DNA from: Chelydra serpentina
Taxonomy: Eukaryota > Chordata > Testudines > Chelydridae
DNA length: 64,000 nt
Assembly (NCBI GenBank): GCA_037349315.1
Contig: JBAIAC010000024.1
Coordinates: forward strand, 33,281,501 to 33,345,500
Reading direction: 5' to 3'
Shown here piece by piece: positions 37,695-50,250 of the stretch (the first letter of the stretch is position 1; the number at the start of each line of letters is the position of its first letter). Below the pieces are notes generated by a model. It searched no databases. It worked only from the letters and a program-made list of their open reading frames with translations, and was not told the DNA's origin. Position numbers and translations under genes: made by a program.

Positions 37695-39499
37695 ACCTTT
37701 CAGCATGTTCTGAAGATTAACATACTCAGGTTGTTATGGACCAAAGTGAAGGAATAAGAGCTCTGAAGGTGTGGGGCCATCTTGTAAATTCCCTCCAGCA
37801 GGTCCCTTCTCTGTGCATCTGTGGAACTTTAGCACTGTGCATCCACTGACCACAACGGTGGCGATAAGGAGAAAGACGGTCTCTAGATAAGCAAGCTATT
37901 TAGGGTTTCTATGTAAAACTAAAATAAAACTGCAAAATCAGCCTGGAAACCAGTAGGCGGCAAGTGCAGATCAGAGAACACTGCTTCAATATGCTCACAA
38001 ACTGACACACTACTTAACACGTAGGCCACCAGATTCTGCACCAGCTGCAATTCCTGGATAGATTTAAGAAATCACCCCCATTAGTAGTCTAATCTTGAAA
38101 TAACAAATGTATAGCTGACTGTTGTCAGGTCTGCATCCAAAAGAAATAGATGCAGTCTTCTGGCTGTGAGAAGCTGAAAAAACCATCCTAGCTGAGGCTG
38201 CTGCCTGATCTTCTAATAGCAGTGGGGAGTCTAATCACATCCCTTGATTGTGAACTTCATTCACAACTGGTTGACACACACTCTCAGTCAAAGGGGCTGA
38301 TATTTCTCCTGACATATCCTCTAGATGTTTCTCTCAACTAACCAGCATCACCTCTGTCATGTTTGGATTGGCATTTCACCCAGCTTGCTGTCTTCTATGC
38401 CTACGTCTTCCCCAAACACTGAATAATGCAAGGACTGTTCCAGCTGAATCAGTTGAGAGGCATGAAGATGAGTTTTGGCACATTGAACACATTTCAACCC
38501 ATGTCTCTTTACTTATTCCTTCTAATACCCACATACATTCCTTAAGAGGGGTGACAAGATAGAACCCTACAGAACCCCACAGCAGGGCATTCCCAAAGAG
38601 AAGAAGCAGTTACCCACTACGCATCTGAGAATGCCAGTTTGCTGACATGAGTTTCTCTGTCTATACTATTTAAAGATGAGGTATAGTTAAGAAAGGGGAC
38701 AGGTGAGGTGCTTTGCACTGGTGGAAAATTTGTTAATTGGTACTTGGGAAATGTTTTTGCTTTCAATCTAAACAATTTAAGTGCATAGACAATATAATGA
38801 TGAGCACTTAATAACTGCTTGTAAAATATGAATAATTTTAGCAATGGTTTCTAGAGAAATTAGGAGTTACTTCACACTTTGTAGGAGCAGCAATTCAGAT
38901 ACAAAATAACTTTTTGTTATTATTCCAAGACACTGATGTTGCAGTTGGGTTTTGTATCTTAGACTGAAAAATAATACATTAAACTATATAACATGAATTA
39001 CCAGCTTCATCCTTCTCATTCTTCCCATGCATTATTAAATCATGGTTCATTCTAGAATATGCCAAAAGTTCCTTTTGAAAGATGCAAAAAAGGAACAATT
39101 ATCCTCTGAACACTTATTCTGTCTTCAGAAAGTGAAATGCATGATCAACACCTCCATTTGGTGCCACACTAGAGAAAATGAAAATAAATATGATGATTGC
39201 AATGTGTGCTTTCAGTTTCTGTAGTCTGATGGCAAACTGGCAGAGTGAGCTCCAGCATTCTACTATCAAAGATTTTAAAAATAGTTTCTTATACACATGA
39301 AGGAACACTTCCTGTGAACAATTAAGGAAAAATCCATTTGAAATTGGGGATGGGATGAAATTTGACATCACTATTAACAGACCATCCAAGGTGAAGGGCT
39401 TCTCAAACAGGAAAGAAAACAGTAGAACTGAGTGAAGATTTTGGGTGGCGGGGGGATTCATATTCAAATACACTGAAAAATGTCATGAATTCATGTTGA

Positions 39500-39725
39500 T
39501 TTTGCTTAATTGTTTTGGTTGGGGAAAAAAAACTTACAGAACATCCCCCCAAAATGAAAGTGTTTGTTTTGACATTTTCAAAACAAAACCTTTTGATTTT
39601 TCAATTTGAAACAACTTTTTGTTTGGAAATTTCCTTTTATTTTTTTTTTAAATATAAAAATAATTGCTCAAATTTGAAATGAAACATTTTGTTTGTTTGG
39701 GTCAAATGAAATATTTTATTCAATC
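39500..39725. mobile_element. AT-rich MITE fragment
   Basis: Runs such as 'gatttttcaatttgaaacaa' and 'aaatttgaaatgaaacattt' match the arms of the element at 23440. Termini are not resolved. Confidence 0.4.
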
Positions 39726-40125
39726 CAAAATAATAATTTGACAAATATTCAAAAATATAATTTTCAGTTCAACTCAGAATTAATTTATATTTGGGATTTG
39801 CCAGTGAACCATGTCTTGAAACCAGTCCTCATCATGTGCTACATTAAGGATTGTTTAAAATATACAATTCACAATTTTATAATATTTTTAAAGAATTTTT
39901 GTTTTAAAGGACAGGTTTCACATAAACACCACTCTATACCGGAAACCTACTGACCGCTATACTTACCTACATGCCTCCAGCTTCCATCCTGAACACACCA
40001 CATGATCCATTGTCTACAGCCAAGCTCTAAGATACAACCGCATTTGCTCCAATCCCTCTGACAGAGACACACACCTACAAGATCTCTATCAAGCATTCTT
40101 AAAACTACAGTGCCCACCTGATGAA

Positions 40126-40842
40126 GTGAAAAAACAGATTGACAGAGCCAGAAGAGTACCCAGAAGTCACCTACTACAAGATAGGCCCAACAAAGAAAAC
40201 AACAGAACGCCACTAGCCGTCACCTTCAGCCCCCAACTAAAACCTCTCCAGTGCATCATCAAAGATCTACAACCTATCCTGAAAGATGATCCCTCACTCC
40301 CACAGATCTTGGGAAACAGACCAGTCCTCGCTTACAGACAGCCCTCCAACCTGAAGGAAATACTCACCAGCAACCACACACCATACAACAAAAACACTAT
40401 CCCAGGAACCTATCCTTGCAACAAAGCCCGATGCCAACTCTGTCCACATATTTATTCAAGTGACACCATGATAGGACCTAATCACATCAGCCACACCATC
40501 AGGGGCTCGTTCACCTGCACATCTACCAATGTGATATATGCCATCATGTGCCAGCAATGCCCCTCTGCCATGTACATTGGCCAAACTGGACAGTCTCTAT
40601 GTAAAAGAATAAACGGACACAAATCTGACATCAGGAATCATCACATTCAAAAGCCAGTAGGTGAACACTTCAACCTCCCTAATCACTCAATGACACATAT
40701 AAAAATAGCAATTTTGCAACAGAATAACTTCAAAAACAGGCTACAACGAGAAACTGCGGAATTGGAATTAATATGCAAACTAGATACCATTACCTTAGGC
40801 TTGAATATTGACCGTGGATGGCTCGGTCATTACGTTAATTGA
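40126..40842 (+). pseudogene. GIY-YIG endonuclease region of Penelope-like element
   Basis: This is the longest open frame in the window (238 codons from its first ATG). In the intact element it would be the C-terminal part of a reverse transcriptase-endonuclease protein that nicks target DNA. Residues of note are a cysteine cluster CNKARCQLC (about residues 103-111), the first motif VIYAIMC (about 135-141), the second motif MYIGQTG (149-155), an arginine in LCKRINGH and a downstream glutamate in PVGEHFN. These match the vertebrate Penelope-like GIY-YIG domain, which has a cysteine cluster just before the nuclease. The reverse transcriptase fingers and palm are missing, so the copy cannot be autonomous. 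It stays open from 40006 to its TGA at 40840-40842 (translated end ...GHYVN). Confidence 0.88.
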
Positions 40843-41034
40843 ATTTATTTTCCTCCTTAACACCTTTGTGTCAACTGTCTGTAATGGCCCCTGTTGATTA
40901 TCACTTCAAAAGTTTCTACTGATAACAGTTCCTTTCAGTTAATTAGCCTCTTAACGTTGGTATAGGCACTTCCACCTTCTCATGTTTCTTTGAATGTATA
41001 AATATCTGTTCACTGTATGTTCCATTCCATGCAT

Positions 41035-41073
41035 CCGATGAAGTGGATTCTTAACCCACAAAAGCTTATGCTG
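41035..41073 (+). ncRNA. Degenerate hammerhead-like core in Penelope-like tail
   Basis: The order is CCGATGA (41035-41041), A, GTGG (41043-41046), a loop, CCCAC (41055-41059), AAAA in place of GAAA, then GC-TTAT-GC and TG. Loss of the G in GAAA and a G at the cleavage position predict no activity. Its value is that it ties the solo termini to the GIY-YIG element. Confidence 0.5.
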
Positions 41074-44000
41074 AAATAAATTTGTTAGTCTCTAAGGTGC
41101 CACGGGGATTTTTCTTGTTTTCTTTTTGTTTTAAAGGAGTTATTAACTTTTATTGCCTGCTGGTGTGCCCTTATCAGGACCTTTCGGATTAATCAAACAA
41201 TTGACCCTGTCTCTGATTTTAGGCAAAGAATCAGACAATTTAATTCAACTATCATCCTCTACTGTGCAAATATTGACAAAAGAGGAAAACTACATGTGTC
41301 ATCTCCTCAATGGAAATGAGTTACTGACCTCATAAATTAGCTGTGTAGAGCCCTGAGGATGGATGGATGGCTCCATGGGAATTCTGCCATTATTCTATGA
41401 GTTTGCTCAAATATTTTTCCAAGGAAAAAATTATACAGTATTCCAAAGTTTTGCAAGGGAAGCTTGCAATACAGAGCCACAACACTAGTTGTGTATATTC
41501 AGGGAGAGAGAGTAACAGACATAGACTGGAAGGTGTTCCAATGACACAATCACTTACAATAAAAATGTTAGGGTCTTCTCCTGATTATTACACTTTATTA
41601 CCTGATTATTACCTTTTTTGCCAGGTGATGGGTAACACATAACTCATGGTTTTGACTGAAGAAAATTCAATAGTCTCACCAGCCATGTTAATTTCTGAAT
41701 TTGCTCTATTACTCTATGATACATAGTGGAGATAAACCACTCCACTCCTCCAGAACGGGAAATTATTCATATGAATTATTATATACTGTGTATATGCAAA
41801 AATGAATAGATGAGGACCTTCAAGATCATATTTCATAGCTGTGACTATAAAACGATTACTAGGCATTTTACTAAATACAAATAATTATTCTGAAGAAATT
41901 ATATATCTTTTTAAACTTTAATTTAGAATGTATGGGTTTTCTGCATTTAGTCCCATGATGCCTATGAAGGGTTTTGTTTGTTTATTTTTTGCTAATACAT
42001 AAGACTAAATTAAATCTGTGCACTGCCTTAGGGCTCAATCTTGCATGATGCCAAGGCCCTGATTTAGCAAAGAACTTAAGCATGTGCTTAACTTTAAGTA
42101 TGTCGGTACGCCCATTTATTTTATTGGGATTCACAGGCTTAAAGTAAAACACAAGCTTAAATGATTTTCTGAATTGGAGGCTGCAACTCAGCGTGTACGT
42201 TTCACCCCTGAAGAAGTTTCTTATTGATTTCCATGGGCTTTGGATCAGGCCCAATAACGCACTGTATAAGCAAAATCAGGCAGGTTTGCCATAGCAGTTT
42301 AACTAGAATTTTGAAAAGTAGTTTTTTCTAAAATAAAGACTATTGTGTAGCCCTAATACTAAAATCTCAACAGAAGGCTGTTAGGATGGAATCTGTACTG
42401 TTTCAGTAACCATACTATATTTATGCATAGCTCATACACATGAGCTATGAGCTTGAGAATCATATTATTTTGTGAAAAACAGTAGTAAGATATGTTCATA
42501 TTATAACAGTGCAATAACAATGCTCAAATGTCTATTTAAACTATTTAGTTTTACTCTAGTGGTTGACCCCCCACAACATTTTATTATAATACATTTCACA
42601 GAATGTGAATACACATGCGTAACAGTGTAATTGCGGTATATTTTTGCATCTATTTTGATTCTTAACTAACATTGTTTTAAGGAAAGTCCAATAAAAGTGC
42701 AAGCTGTACATTTTTATATATAAACTCATATGCCCGATAAAACATGAAAACAGCAAACCACTAATATTTCTTAAAATTACAAACTTAAGCCTTATTTTAT
42801 CCAGAGCTTCCAGAGCTTTTAGATACATTTCTTAATTTGCCCACTGCCATATAGCTTTAGAAGGCTAACAAAACCCTCAGTGTTCGCATGACAACTCTTG
42901 TTGACAACCCTTGTTCAAATGCATCCTTATTCTGTCATCTACTGGCAGTGTGCTTTCTAGTCATGTTCTCTGCCAGTCCTTACCAGTTTGCCAATTACAC
43001 AAGCTGCTTCCCAGACATCAGACAAAAATTCCACAAGACTGCTGTGCAAGCGTACCCTAATTAACCATCAGCTTAATTAGACAATTTACTGTGTAATTAG
43101 CAGGCAATTAGTCAACACCTCTCAGATCTTATTGACTGCTGTGACAGCCTTCCCTACTCTGCACATTCCAATACACAACCACCACCATGTTTCTAGCACT
43201 CTCAAACCCCTGTACAACAGAGTTCTGGACAAAAAGAAGTGAATAATATTACATAACTAGAGAAAAAATCAATATGTAGCTTGTCCATTTATTGAACTGT
43301 TTACCAGCTTGAATTTTTTAGTACTAGAAGGCCACCTGCCGAAATAAGAAACTAGGGAAACATTGTTATGTCTTTTTGACTTATAGCATGTTTTAGTGTG
43401 ATAATTTCATGTAGAACCCTTTATAGTGCATTAAATTATAGCAGAAGCCAGACAAACAGGGGCATCGGCAGTAATTTATAGAAAAAATACATAGTAAAAT
43501 GTATTTGCACAATTTACTACAGATTAAGTAAACAATATAGAGTTACAGTGAAAATTTCCTGGTAGATGGTATCTAAATATGTAGCTAAGTTAGTTTTTTA
43601 GCTACTGTTTTATATTTACTTATGTTTATATTTATACTCTGAATTGCAAGTCTGTACTTTGTAGTTAGATTACCTTTGTGATATAAAAAGTCAGAAAGAT
43701 ATATACTGGGGCATAACACAATGATATCAGTATAAGTAAGATGGATATAAATGGAACAAAAATGACAAGGCGTTACACATATGAATCTAAGGTTGTATGT
43801 CCTTATATTGTATCATTTGAGAAATTTTATGTGATAGTGTTATTAAACACAATCAAAATGCACATGCTAAGGCAACATTAAGATTGTTTGTTTTTTCCTA
43901 CTTCTATGGATTAGAAATTGTATTTTGCTATGACTATAGTATTTTGGATGAGTGCTCTGAACCTGGTGTAAGGGATGTACATATTTACCTTTGTTACCAA

Positions 44001-44289
44001 TAACAGTGGGATTTACACACGCAAATCCCACACACATTGACTGTGTGATAGACTCCAGAATCCATGACCACATTACATTAATATTTTGATAAAATATAAT
44101 GAAAGTTGCAAATCAGAATTGAAGATTGGTGGGAAGTGTTGTTTAGAATGAACTAACACAATACATTACTTTAGCTATAGTTATTTTCACAGAAGAAGTG
44201 CTTCAGGTCTTTTAAAAATATAGGACTTCATTTTGTTCTCCCACTAACGACAATCAGGAGTAAAACCACCAATGTCAGTATTAGGTGTG

Positions 44290-44860
44290 CCAGAAAAGAA
44301 TGTAGAAAAGCAAGGGCTTGATTTTCCTATGCCTTACACTGCTTTTACATTGATATGATTTCACTGACTTGAACTAAATCAGTTTTCACGCCGATTTTAT
44401 TGAAGTCAGTGCAAGCTTGTCTCCATGAGGACATTCAGGAAAATTAATCTGAATTAGCTAAAGATATTAATTAAAAGTGAATTAGTTAAACAGCATTAAA
44501 CCCCTACATGGACACTCTCATTCAGAATTAAAGTGGCCTTAATTTGGTTTAGCCTAAATCATTTGGGAAATTACTCAAGGGTTAAGAGGAATGACATAAA
44601 TTTGCAGAAAAGTATCTAGTCTACACACAGAAACTGCACTGACTTCAATAAAATTGGTGTGAAAACTGATTTAGTTAAATCACTGCAAACCGCTGTGTGA
44701 ACACACTTATCATTTTAAAACTAATTACATCAGTTTAGCTTAGGCCTGTACATTTACCAGTGCAAACTGAATCAATATACACCAGGTTTTCTGGTGTACC
44801 CACAAGTTTAGTTTAGTGTACCCACACAGGGTTTTGAACCACTGTGAATAAATCAGTTTA
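44290..44860. repeat. Old fold-back repeat with MITE-like interior
   Basis: The arms at 44371-44416 ('aactaaatcagttttcacgc') and 44633-44680 ('gtgaaaactgatttagttaa') are inverted copies about 45 bp long. The interior contains 'cattcaggaaaattaatctg' and 'ttcagaattaaagtggcctt', typical of a palindromic turtle MITE, present here only in part. Confidence 0.55.
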
Positions 44861-45937
44861 AAATCATAGCTTTCACTAAACTGGCACAATATTCCAACAG
44901 GCATGATCTGCTCAATTGCGTGGAATGTATTGTGCATTCAATTAGGGGGCACATGTTTTCTCTCCATAATACACCTGATAGGATAGGCATGGAAGTTCTC
45001 AGATTGCCCATGGGTATGGTAGTCTGAGAGTGGCTGGATGAAACAAGGAAAACGTGAGTAGCTGAGTTTGCAGAAGAGACTATGGCTAACAACAACATCT
45101 AGGCCATCTCCTTTGTCACACGACTCACTTGATTATATTTCCTTCTTTTCTGTGGTCAGCAGAGAGAGTAAAGATGTAGGGGGTTAAACATTGTTAACAA
45201 ACAGAAGCAATAGACAAGACCAGAAGACAAGGAAAGCAACAGACCAGAAGATAGGGAAGAAAAAAATATGGCATGGAAAGAAAAATAATTCAACCAAAAG
45301 GAGAACAATACTTTTACATTACAAATAATTTTAAAATTAAGTTCAGTGCTAAAATGATACAAAGTAAAAATACAACATTAGTCCCTAGCCATGCAAACAC
45401 TTATACAATTGCTTAACTTTAAGTCAATGGAACTACTCATTTGTCTAAAGTTAAGCAAGTGCATAAGCATTTGCAGGACAGGTGACTTGAAAATGGACAT
45501 GAAAATGTGGATGCGTAAAAATGATGGAAAAAGTACCCTAAACAAACTGGTGAAAAAGCAGGGTGCACACAATGGTTAAAAAAAAGTTTGGGGAAAACTT
45601 CCATAGCTTGTAATGGGCCACATAAATCCTGGCTAAAACTACAGACCTCAAGGGTTCTGATAAAACGCAGAATGGTTACTCCAAAAGCAAAAGCTTAAAT
45701 GAGTTGTGATATGAAAAACTCTACATGTCAATATAGACAGAGAAACAAAAAATAGTTCAACAAAATATTGAACTAAGCAAATTAAAATAAAAAAATCTAA
45801 ATTTCAGAAATGAGCTGTCAATTTCTAACATATGTAGATCCCATATTTTTAACTGAAATCCTTTGTTATAGAATATTATTTCAGATTTTGTCAAGATTCC
45901 TGTAAGTCTCCTTAGAGGATATGAATTTACTGTAGCT

Positions 45938-46261
45938 CAGTGGTTCCCAAACTCGGTCCACGGCCTGCTCAGGGTAAGCCCCTGGTGCGCCGGGCCGGTT
46001 TGTTTACCTGCCGCCTCCGCAGATATGGCCGGTCGCGGCTCCCACTGGCCACGGTTTGCCGTTCCCGGCCAATGGGAGCTGCAGGAAGCAGCGGGCCGGC
46101 CCGTTCTGCTTCCCGCAGCTCCCATTGGCCGGGAACGGCAAACCACGGCTAATGGGAGCCGCGACCGGCCATATCTGCGCGGAGGCGGCAGGTAAACAAA
46201 CCGGCCCGGCGCACCAGGGGCTTACCCTGAGCAAGCCATGGACCGAGTCTGGGAACCACTG
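45938..46261. mobile_element. hAT-type MITE, GC-rich palindrome
   Basis: This is a 324-bp element with inverted ends CAGTGGTTCCCAAACTCGG and, reversed, CAGTGGTTCCCAGACTCGG. The core at 45997-46202 is shared with the element at 12395. Flanks CTGTAGCT and CTAGCTGA share TAGCT but do not form a clean 8-bp duplication. The whole element is nearly self-complementary, explaining overlapping frames on both strands. Confidence 0.88.
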
Positions 46262-47760
46262 CTAGCTGATCAACTGTGATCTGCAAAATTTAATATAAGT
46301 ATGTTACACATTTGTGTTTTTCAAGATACTGGGCTTAGGGTGACCGGATGTCCTGATATTAGGGGCTTTGTCTTATATAGGACCTATACCTGCCGCTCCT
46401 CTTACATTCCAGTGGGTCTAGAAGTGACATAGCAGGCCTGGTGTAAGAGAGGTAGGGGGCAGAGGGTGTGGCACTAGCCGGAATGCAGAGCACTCTGGCA
46501 TTCCTCAGCTGGCACTATGATTTTTGCAGCAGTTAAAGTAATCAGAGTTGAGAACAGCCTCTAACATGCTTTAAAAAGCAAGCCTCTATGTTACTGAAAC
46601 TCTGCCAGGGTTCGGCTAAAGCTAGGCACAGCAGAGAATTTGGCCCTTAAACTGATCTTACCAGGGAAATGAGCTACTGAAAGATTAAGCAAAATACTTT
46701 TTTCCTGCCCTTTGCTCAGATTTTCAGCATGAACGTTTTCTCTTTGTAACTGAGTAACATTTCTCCATTTAAATATACAAGTTAAATGTTTTAGACATAG
46801 TGGGCTGTTTAATAATAATTGAATATTATTTTATGTCCCCAGGATTATTTTTACTTCATTTGTTAATCTTTGCTATACTTTAAAAATCTAAATCTAAAAA
46901 TCAGTCAGCCAGCCATAGAATGCGATATTCCTCATTGCAACTCTTCTCAAATTCACAGTTTATATTTTCAGAATCAGTTGAGCATTTGTAAAACAATAAA
47001 TAATTCAAGTCACAGGCAAGCTGTGTGTGCTAAGAAATTCTGTAAAATGCTCTTTTTTTTGTTCAAGAATGTAGTTAATAAAAGTTGTCCTTGATGTTAT
47101 TTAGTAGAAAGGCAAACCATCTTTTTTATATTTGACATTAACAATCTGATCATTTGTCTCCCCAAAGAAAGCCCATACAGGCCACACAATAAAGAATAGT
47201 AATATTTCTGTTTACTGAGATATCAACTGGCATTTCGCAGCAAGTCAATGGTCTATCTTCGCTACAGCATACTAGACCTCAATCTGGCATCTACAAATGT
47301 CAAGAGCATATAAAAAAATTATAGGATGAAAATCAAAAACATGTTCTAAATTCCTAAAAAAGGAAACATAGTTCACCTAAACATATTTGCTGTAGAAATC
47401 AACGCAATATTCAGCTGTCAATCTAGAAAAACGAGGGAGTGATGCTGTCAGTAGGACAGGATAATAAAATTTCAAGCAGATGTTCAGGCAGGTCTCTAAT
47501 TCTCACTGAACTCCCTTGGTAAGCATTTAATTTCTTTATCATATGCAAGCTAGGTAAATTGTACTTCATCAAAATTGTATTGTGAAATATTAATATTTCA
47601 TATTATAGCAAAACTCCACAGAATAACCTTTGTCATATTAAGAACATCAGAATTTCAAATGTCAAGGTTCTGCATTTTAATACATCTTAAATAGTTTTCT
47701 GGTTTGGCACCATACATATAACTACTTTAATCTAAATTACTGTGTTGTAATATCATTCAA

Positions 47761-47780
47761 ATATATATATATATATATAT
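47761..47780. repeat. (AT)n microsatellite
   Basis: Ten AT dinucleotides in an AT-rich stretch where I recognise no transposable element. Confidence 0.95.
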
Positions 47781-48984
47781 GTTTTTAATACAGGTTCACT
47801 TCCGTGAAATACTAATGTTATGGAAAACAATATATCACTGTAACACAATTTTACCACCTATGATTATAAAGAGAAGTATATGGAGTACAAATGTACACAC
47901 ACTCAACTAGCTGACGCATGAATCAGTGTGTGTAATAACAGCAGGCAGGAATGTAGTACTTTTGGGTCAAATTAATGCCCAATATACAACATCCTTCACT
48001 TAGATATCATTTGTGAAAATATATTGTAGAATCTATTACTATGTATTGTACAGATATAAATTGATGAGTAAAAACTTTCTTGCAATATAATGTTTTAGTT
48101 GAAATTTAATTCACTTTTAATCATTAGTCTGTTTTTAAAACTGGCAATAAAACCTGCAGCATACAAAGTGAAAAAATATCGGAGGTTTAGAATGAAGTTA
48201 GTCTACACATTTATTTCTGCTGGTACTCCTAATAAAGGCAACTGCTTCTAGGTTATTGAAAGCGACAGCATCACAAATCAATGCATGTCACAACAGAGTA
48301 AAGACAGATGTCTCTGATTAATCAGAATTAAATTTTTACAAGTGAAGGAAGCATCTAAAAATCAAAGCGAACATTCTGCCATTCCACTTCTGTTTTTTTT
48401 CTCTTGCTCCTTTAGTTATACAGTGAAGTGAGGAAACCACAACAACTGAATCCATGGTTTAAAAAAATTACAAATTCTGATACAAATTCTTCAACAGAAT
48501 ATATTAAAAAATAAACTCTAACATAGATAAAACAGTAGATGTCTCAACTTTTCATTAAAAAAATTAATTAAAGAACAGTCTTTTATAAATTTTCTGACTA
48601 TAGATTTTGATTTAAGAGAAATTCCATTTCTATGTATGGTGCAATATCCAGATGGAAAAAGAAAAAGACCTCCAATATATCATTGTAAGAATTATCACCA
48701 GATGATAATCTTTTTAATTAAGCTAAGAGATTTCTCCCAATGCAGGTAGCTATCTGCTTTTCAGAAATGGTTCTGAAAGTAGTAATGATTGGTATATGAA
48801 TATAGGTAAATGTATTTTAAATAGGGTTACTAGTAACTGAATTCTTTATGTGGACTTTATTTTATCTTATCCTTTCCTCCACTTTTTTCCTCTAACTTCT
48901 TAACAACAGAATTTATACATAGTAACTTAGAGGCACATAAGCTCTGAATAAGACAAAAATAATATTTCAGTCATACCTCAGGCA

Positions 48985-50250
48985 GGGAAGGAAGTTGGTG
49001 GGAATGACCGCCCTGCACTGAAAGCAGGGAGGCCGTTGTCCAGGCTCGCCGGAGGAAGACAGTAGTGCTTTATGGGGGTGGGGAGAGAACAGGGCAGAAA
49101 CTGCTGCAAAAAGGTGGTGTTGGTCAGCTTTGAAGCACTGACTCACCCCCTTGGAACGTAAGGGCAGAAGGCTTTAAAGGTGAAAGCTCTGGTGTTGGAA
49201 ACCCCTCTCTCCACGCAGCAGGCAAGGCAGCACCCACCCTCCCTTCCCTTGGGGTGTGATTATCAGGTGGGTTTGAACCAGCAGTGCAAGTAGGCCGGAA
49301 AGACACAGCAGCAGCCCGGAGGAGAGGGCTGGGGGTTCTGCTCCTTTCCCCATTGGGAGGGGCAGCAGGGAAAGGAGCAGAATGCTGGCAGCTCCTCCGG
49401 CAGCTGTACCGTCCCGTCCCTGCAGCCTCACCTCCCTCAGCCCTGTCTCCAGCGCAGCAGGAGGAGGACAGAGGGCCGCCCCCAGGTAACATGGGATGGA
49501 TGCAGAGAGGGGACGGGAAGAGCGTGGGGCCCCCGGGCTGGGCAGTGTGGAGTCACATGGAGGGTCACATGGGGAGGTCACATGCACCCCTTAGCTGGTG
49601 CCCCCCCCGCCTCTTCTCCCCATACCAGTAAGACGTGCTTTACTTGTATCACTGGTTTGAACCTGCTGTGGGCATTGAGTTAGTCGCACCTTTTTAGAAG
49701 GGCTGGGAAGGTGTTTTTCCCTCACCATCATATTGGCTTTGGTGGAGGGGGTGTTTTTCGCCTTCCCCACAGTGGGTGTTAGGAACACCGATTATGAGGA
49801 GCACAAAAGCTGGTAGGCCATATGTCGCAACGTATTTGGTAAGTGTGGGGTGGATGTTCAGTGCAGGTATTCCCTATGGCATCCAGTGACCAGATAAATA
49901 GCCTGGTAAAGGACTTAAAAAAGAGGTGCTGGTTAAAGGAACGAAATGGTGTGGGGTTTGGTGCTCCCATGGTTGACCCCCCCCCCTTTCTTATAGCCCA
50001 TCTTACCCCTCCTATGAGGGGGGTGGATGGTAAGGTCCCGGCAATGGATTTGCTGGAGGGACCTGGATGGGAAAAGAGGGGGAGCTAGTGGAAGCCCCCT
50101 TCCCCAGGGTAATTACAAGATAAACAGGGTTTACCTGCACTGTACACTTATCTGCCGGGCAGTCCCAGACATCTAATAATAAAGTTGCGGCCTGATTAAA
50201 TCCACATCAAGTGTCCCCTGTACTTCTTTCGGTATAGCTGGACAAGGAAG
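48985..50250 (+). mobile_element. Unclassified GC-rich retroelement, copy 2
   Basis: A 1.3-kb GC- and CpG-rich island sits in AT-rich intron, with a promoter-like first part (about 49000-49560). It ends in 'aataataaagttgcggcctg' followed by 'attaaatccacatcaagtgt', a 3' end shared with 14960-15010. Motifs such as 'ggtgtttttcgccttcccca' lie in the middle. Frames of up to 137 codons on both strands look compositional. I did not recognise reverse transcriptase, gag or integrase motifs. Confidence 0.5.

Larger units (their letters stand above)
35963..37957 (+). mobile_element. Endogenous retrovirus fragment in permuted order
   Basis: The layout is internal segment X (35963-36296), LTR (36301-37039), primer-binding site and leader, gag-like frame, then X again (37624-37957). 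The two X copies are 334 bp each, offset by exactly 1661 bp, and differ at three positions by my reading. X includes the 3' end of the gag-like frame and the sequence that precedes the LTR. Only one LTR is present, and I see no target duplication (flanks AATCCCAT and CGGCAAGT). No pol or env was recognised. This is an old, defective copy. Confidence 0.75.
39910..41128 (+). mobile_element. Penelope-like retroelement, 5' truncated
   Basis: It contains the last part of the reverse transcriptase frame (LYRKPTDRYTYLHASSFHP at about 39934-39990), then a linker, a cysteine cluster, a GIY-YIG endonuclease, a 3' untranslated region and a terminal tail. One in-frame stop (TGA, 40003-40005) interrupts the reverse-transcriptase part. 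The tail at 41031-41105 carries the same hairpin and 'gcttatgctgaaataaat' block as the solo termini in this window. The start is abrupt at about 39910, as expected for truncated retrotransposition. Confidence 0.9.

Noticed and set aside
35963..37957. The 334-bp direct repeats as a pair of LTRs
   Set aside because: They lack TG...CA ends, carry the end of a gag-like frame, and flank a separate segment with clear LTR features and a primer-binding site; no target duplication is seen.
49000..49560. Possible CpG-island promoter for an intronic gene
   Set aside because: The block shares its 3' end with another copy at 14.3-15.0 kb and looks like a retroelement; no gene is found downstream on either strand.
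49124..49631. Frames of 137, 122 and 115 codons on both strands in a CpG-rich block
   Set aside because: Explained by GC content in the unclassified retroelement. No conserved motif, and equal openness on both strands.
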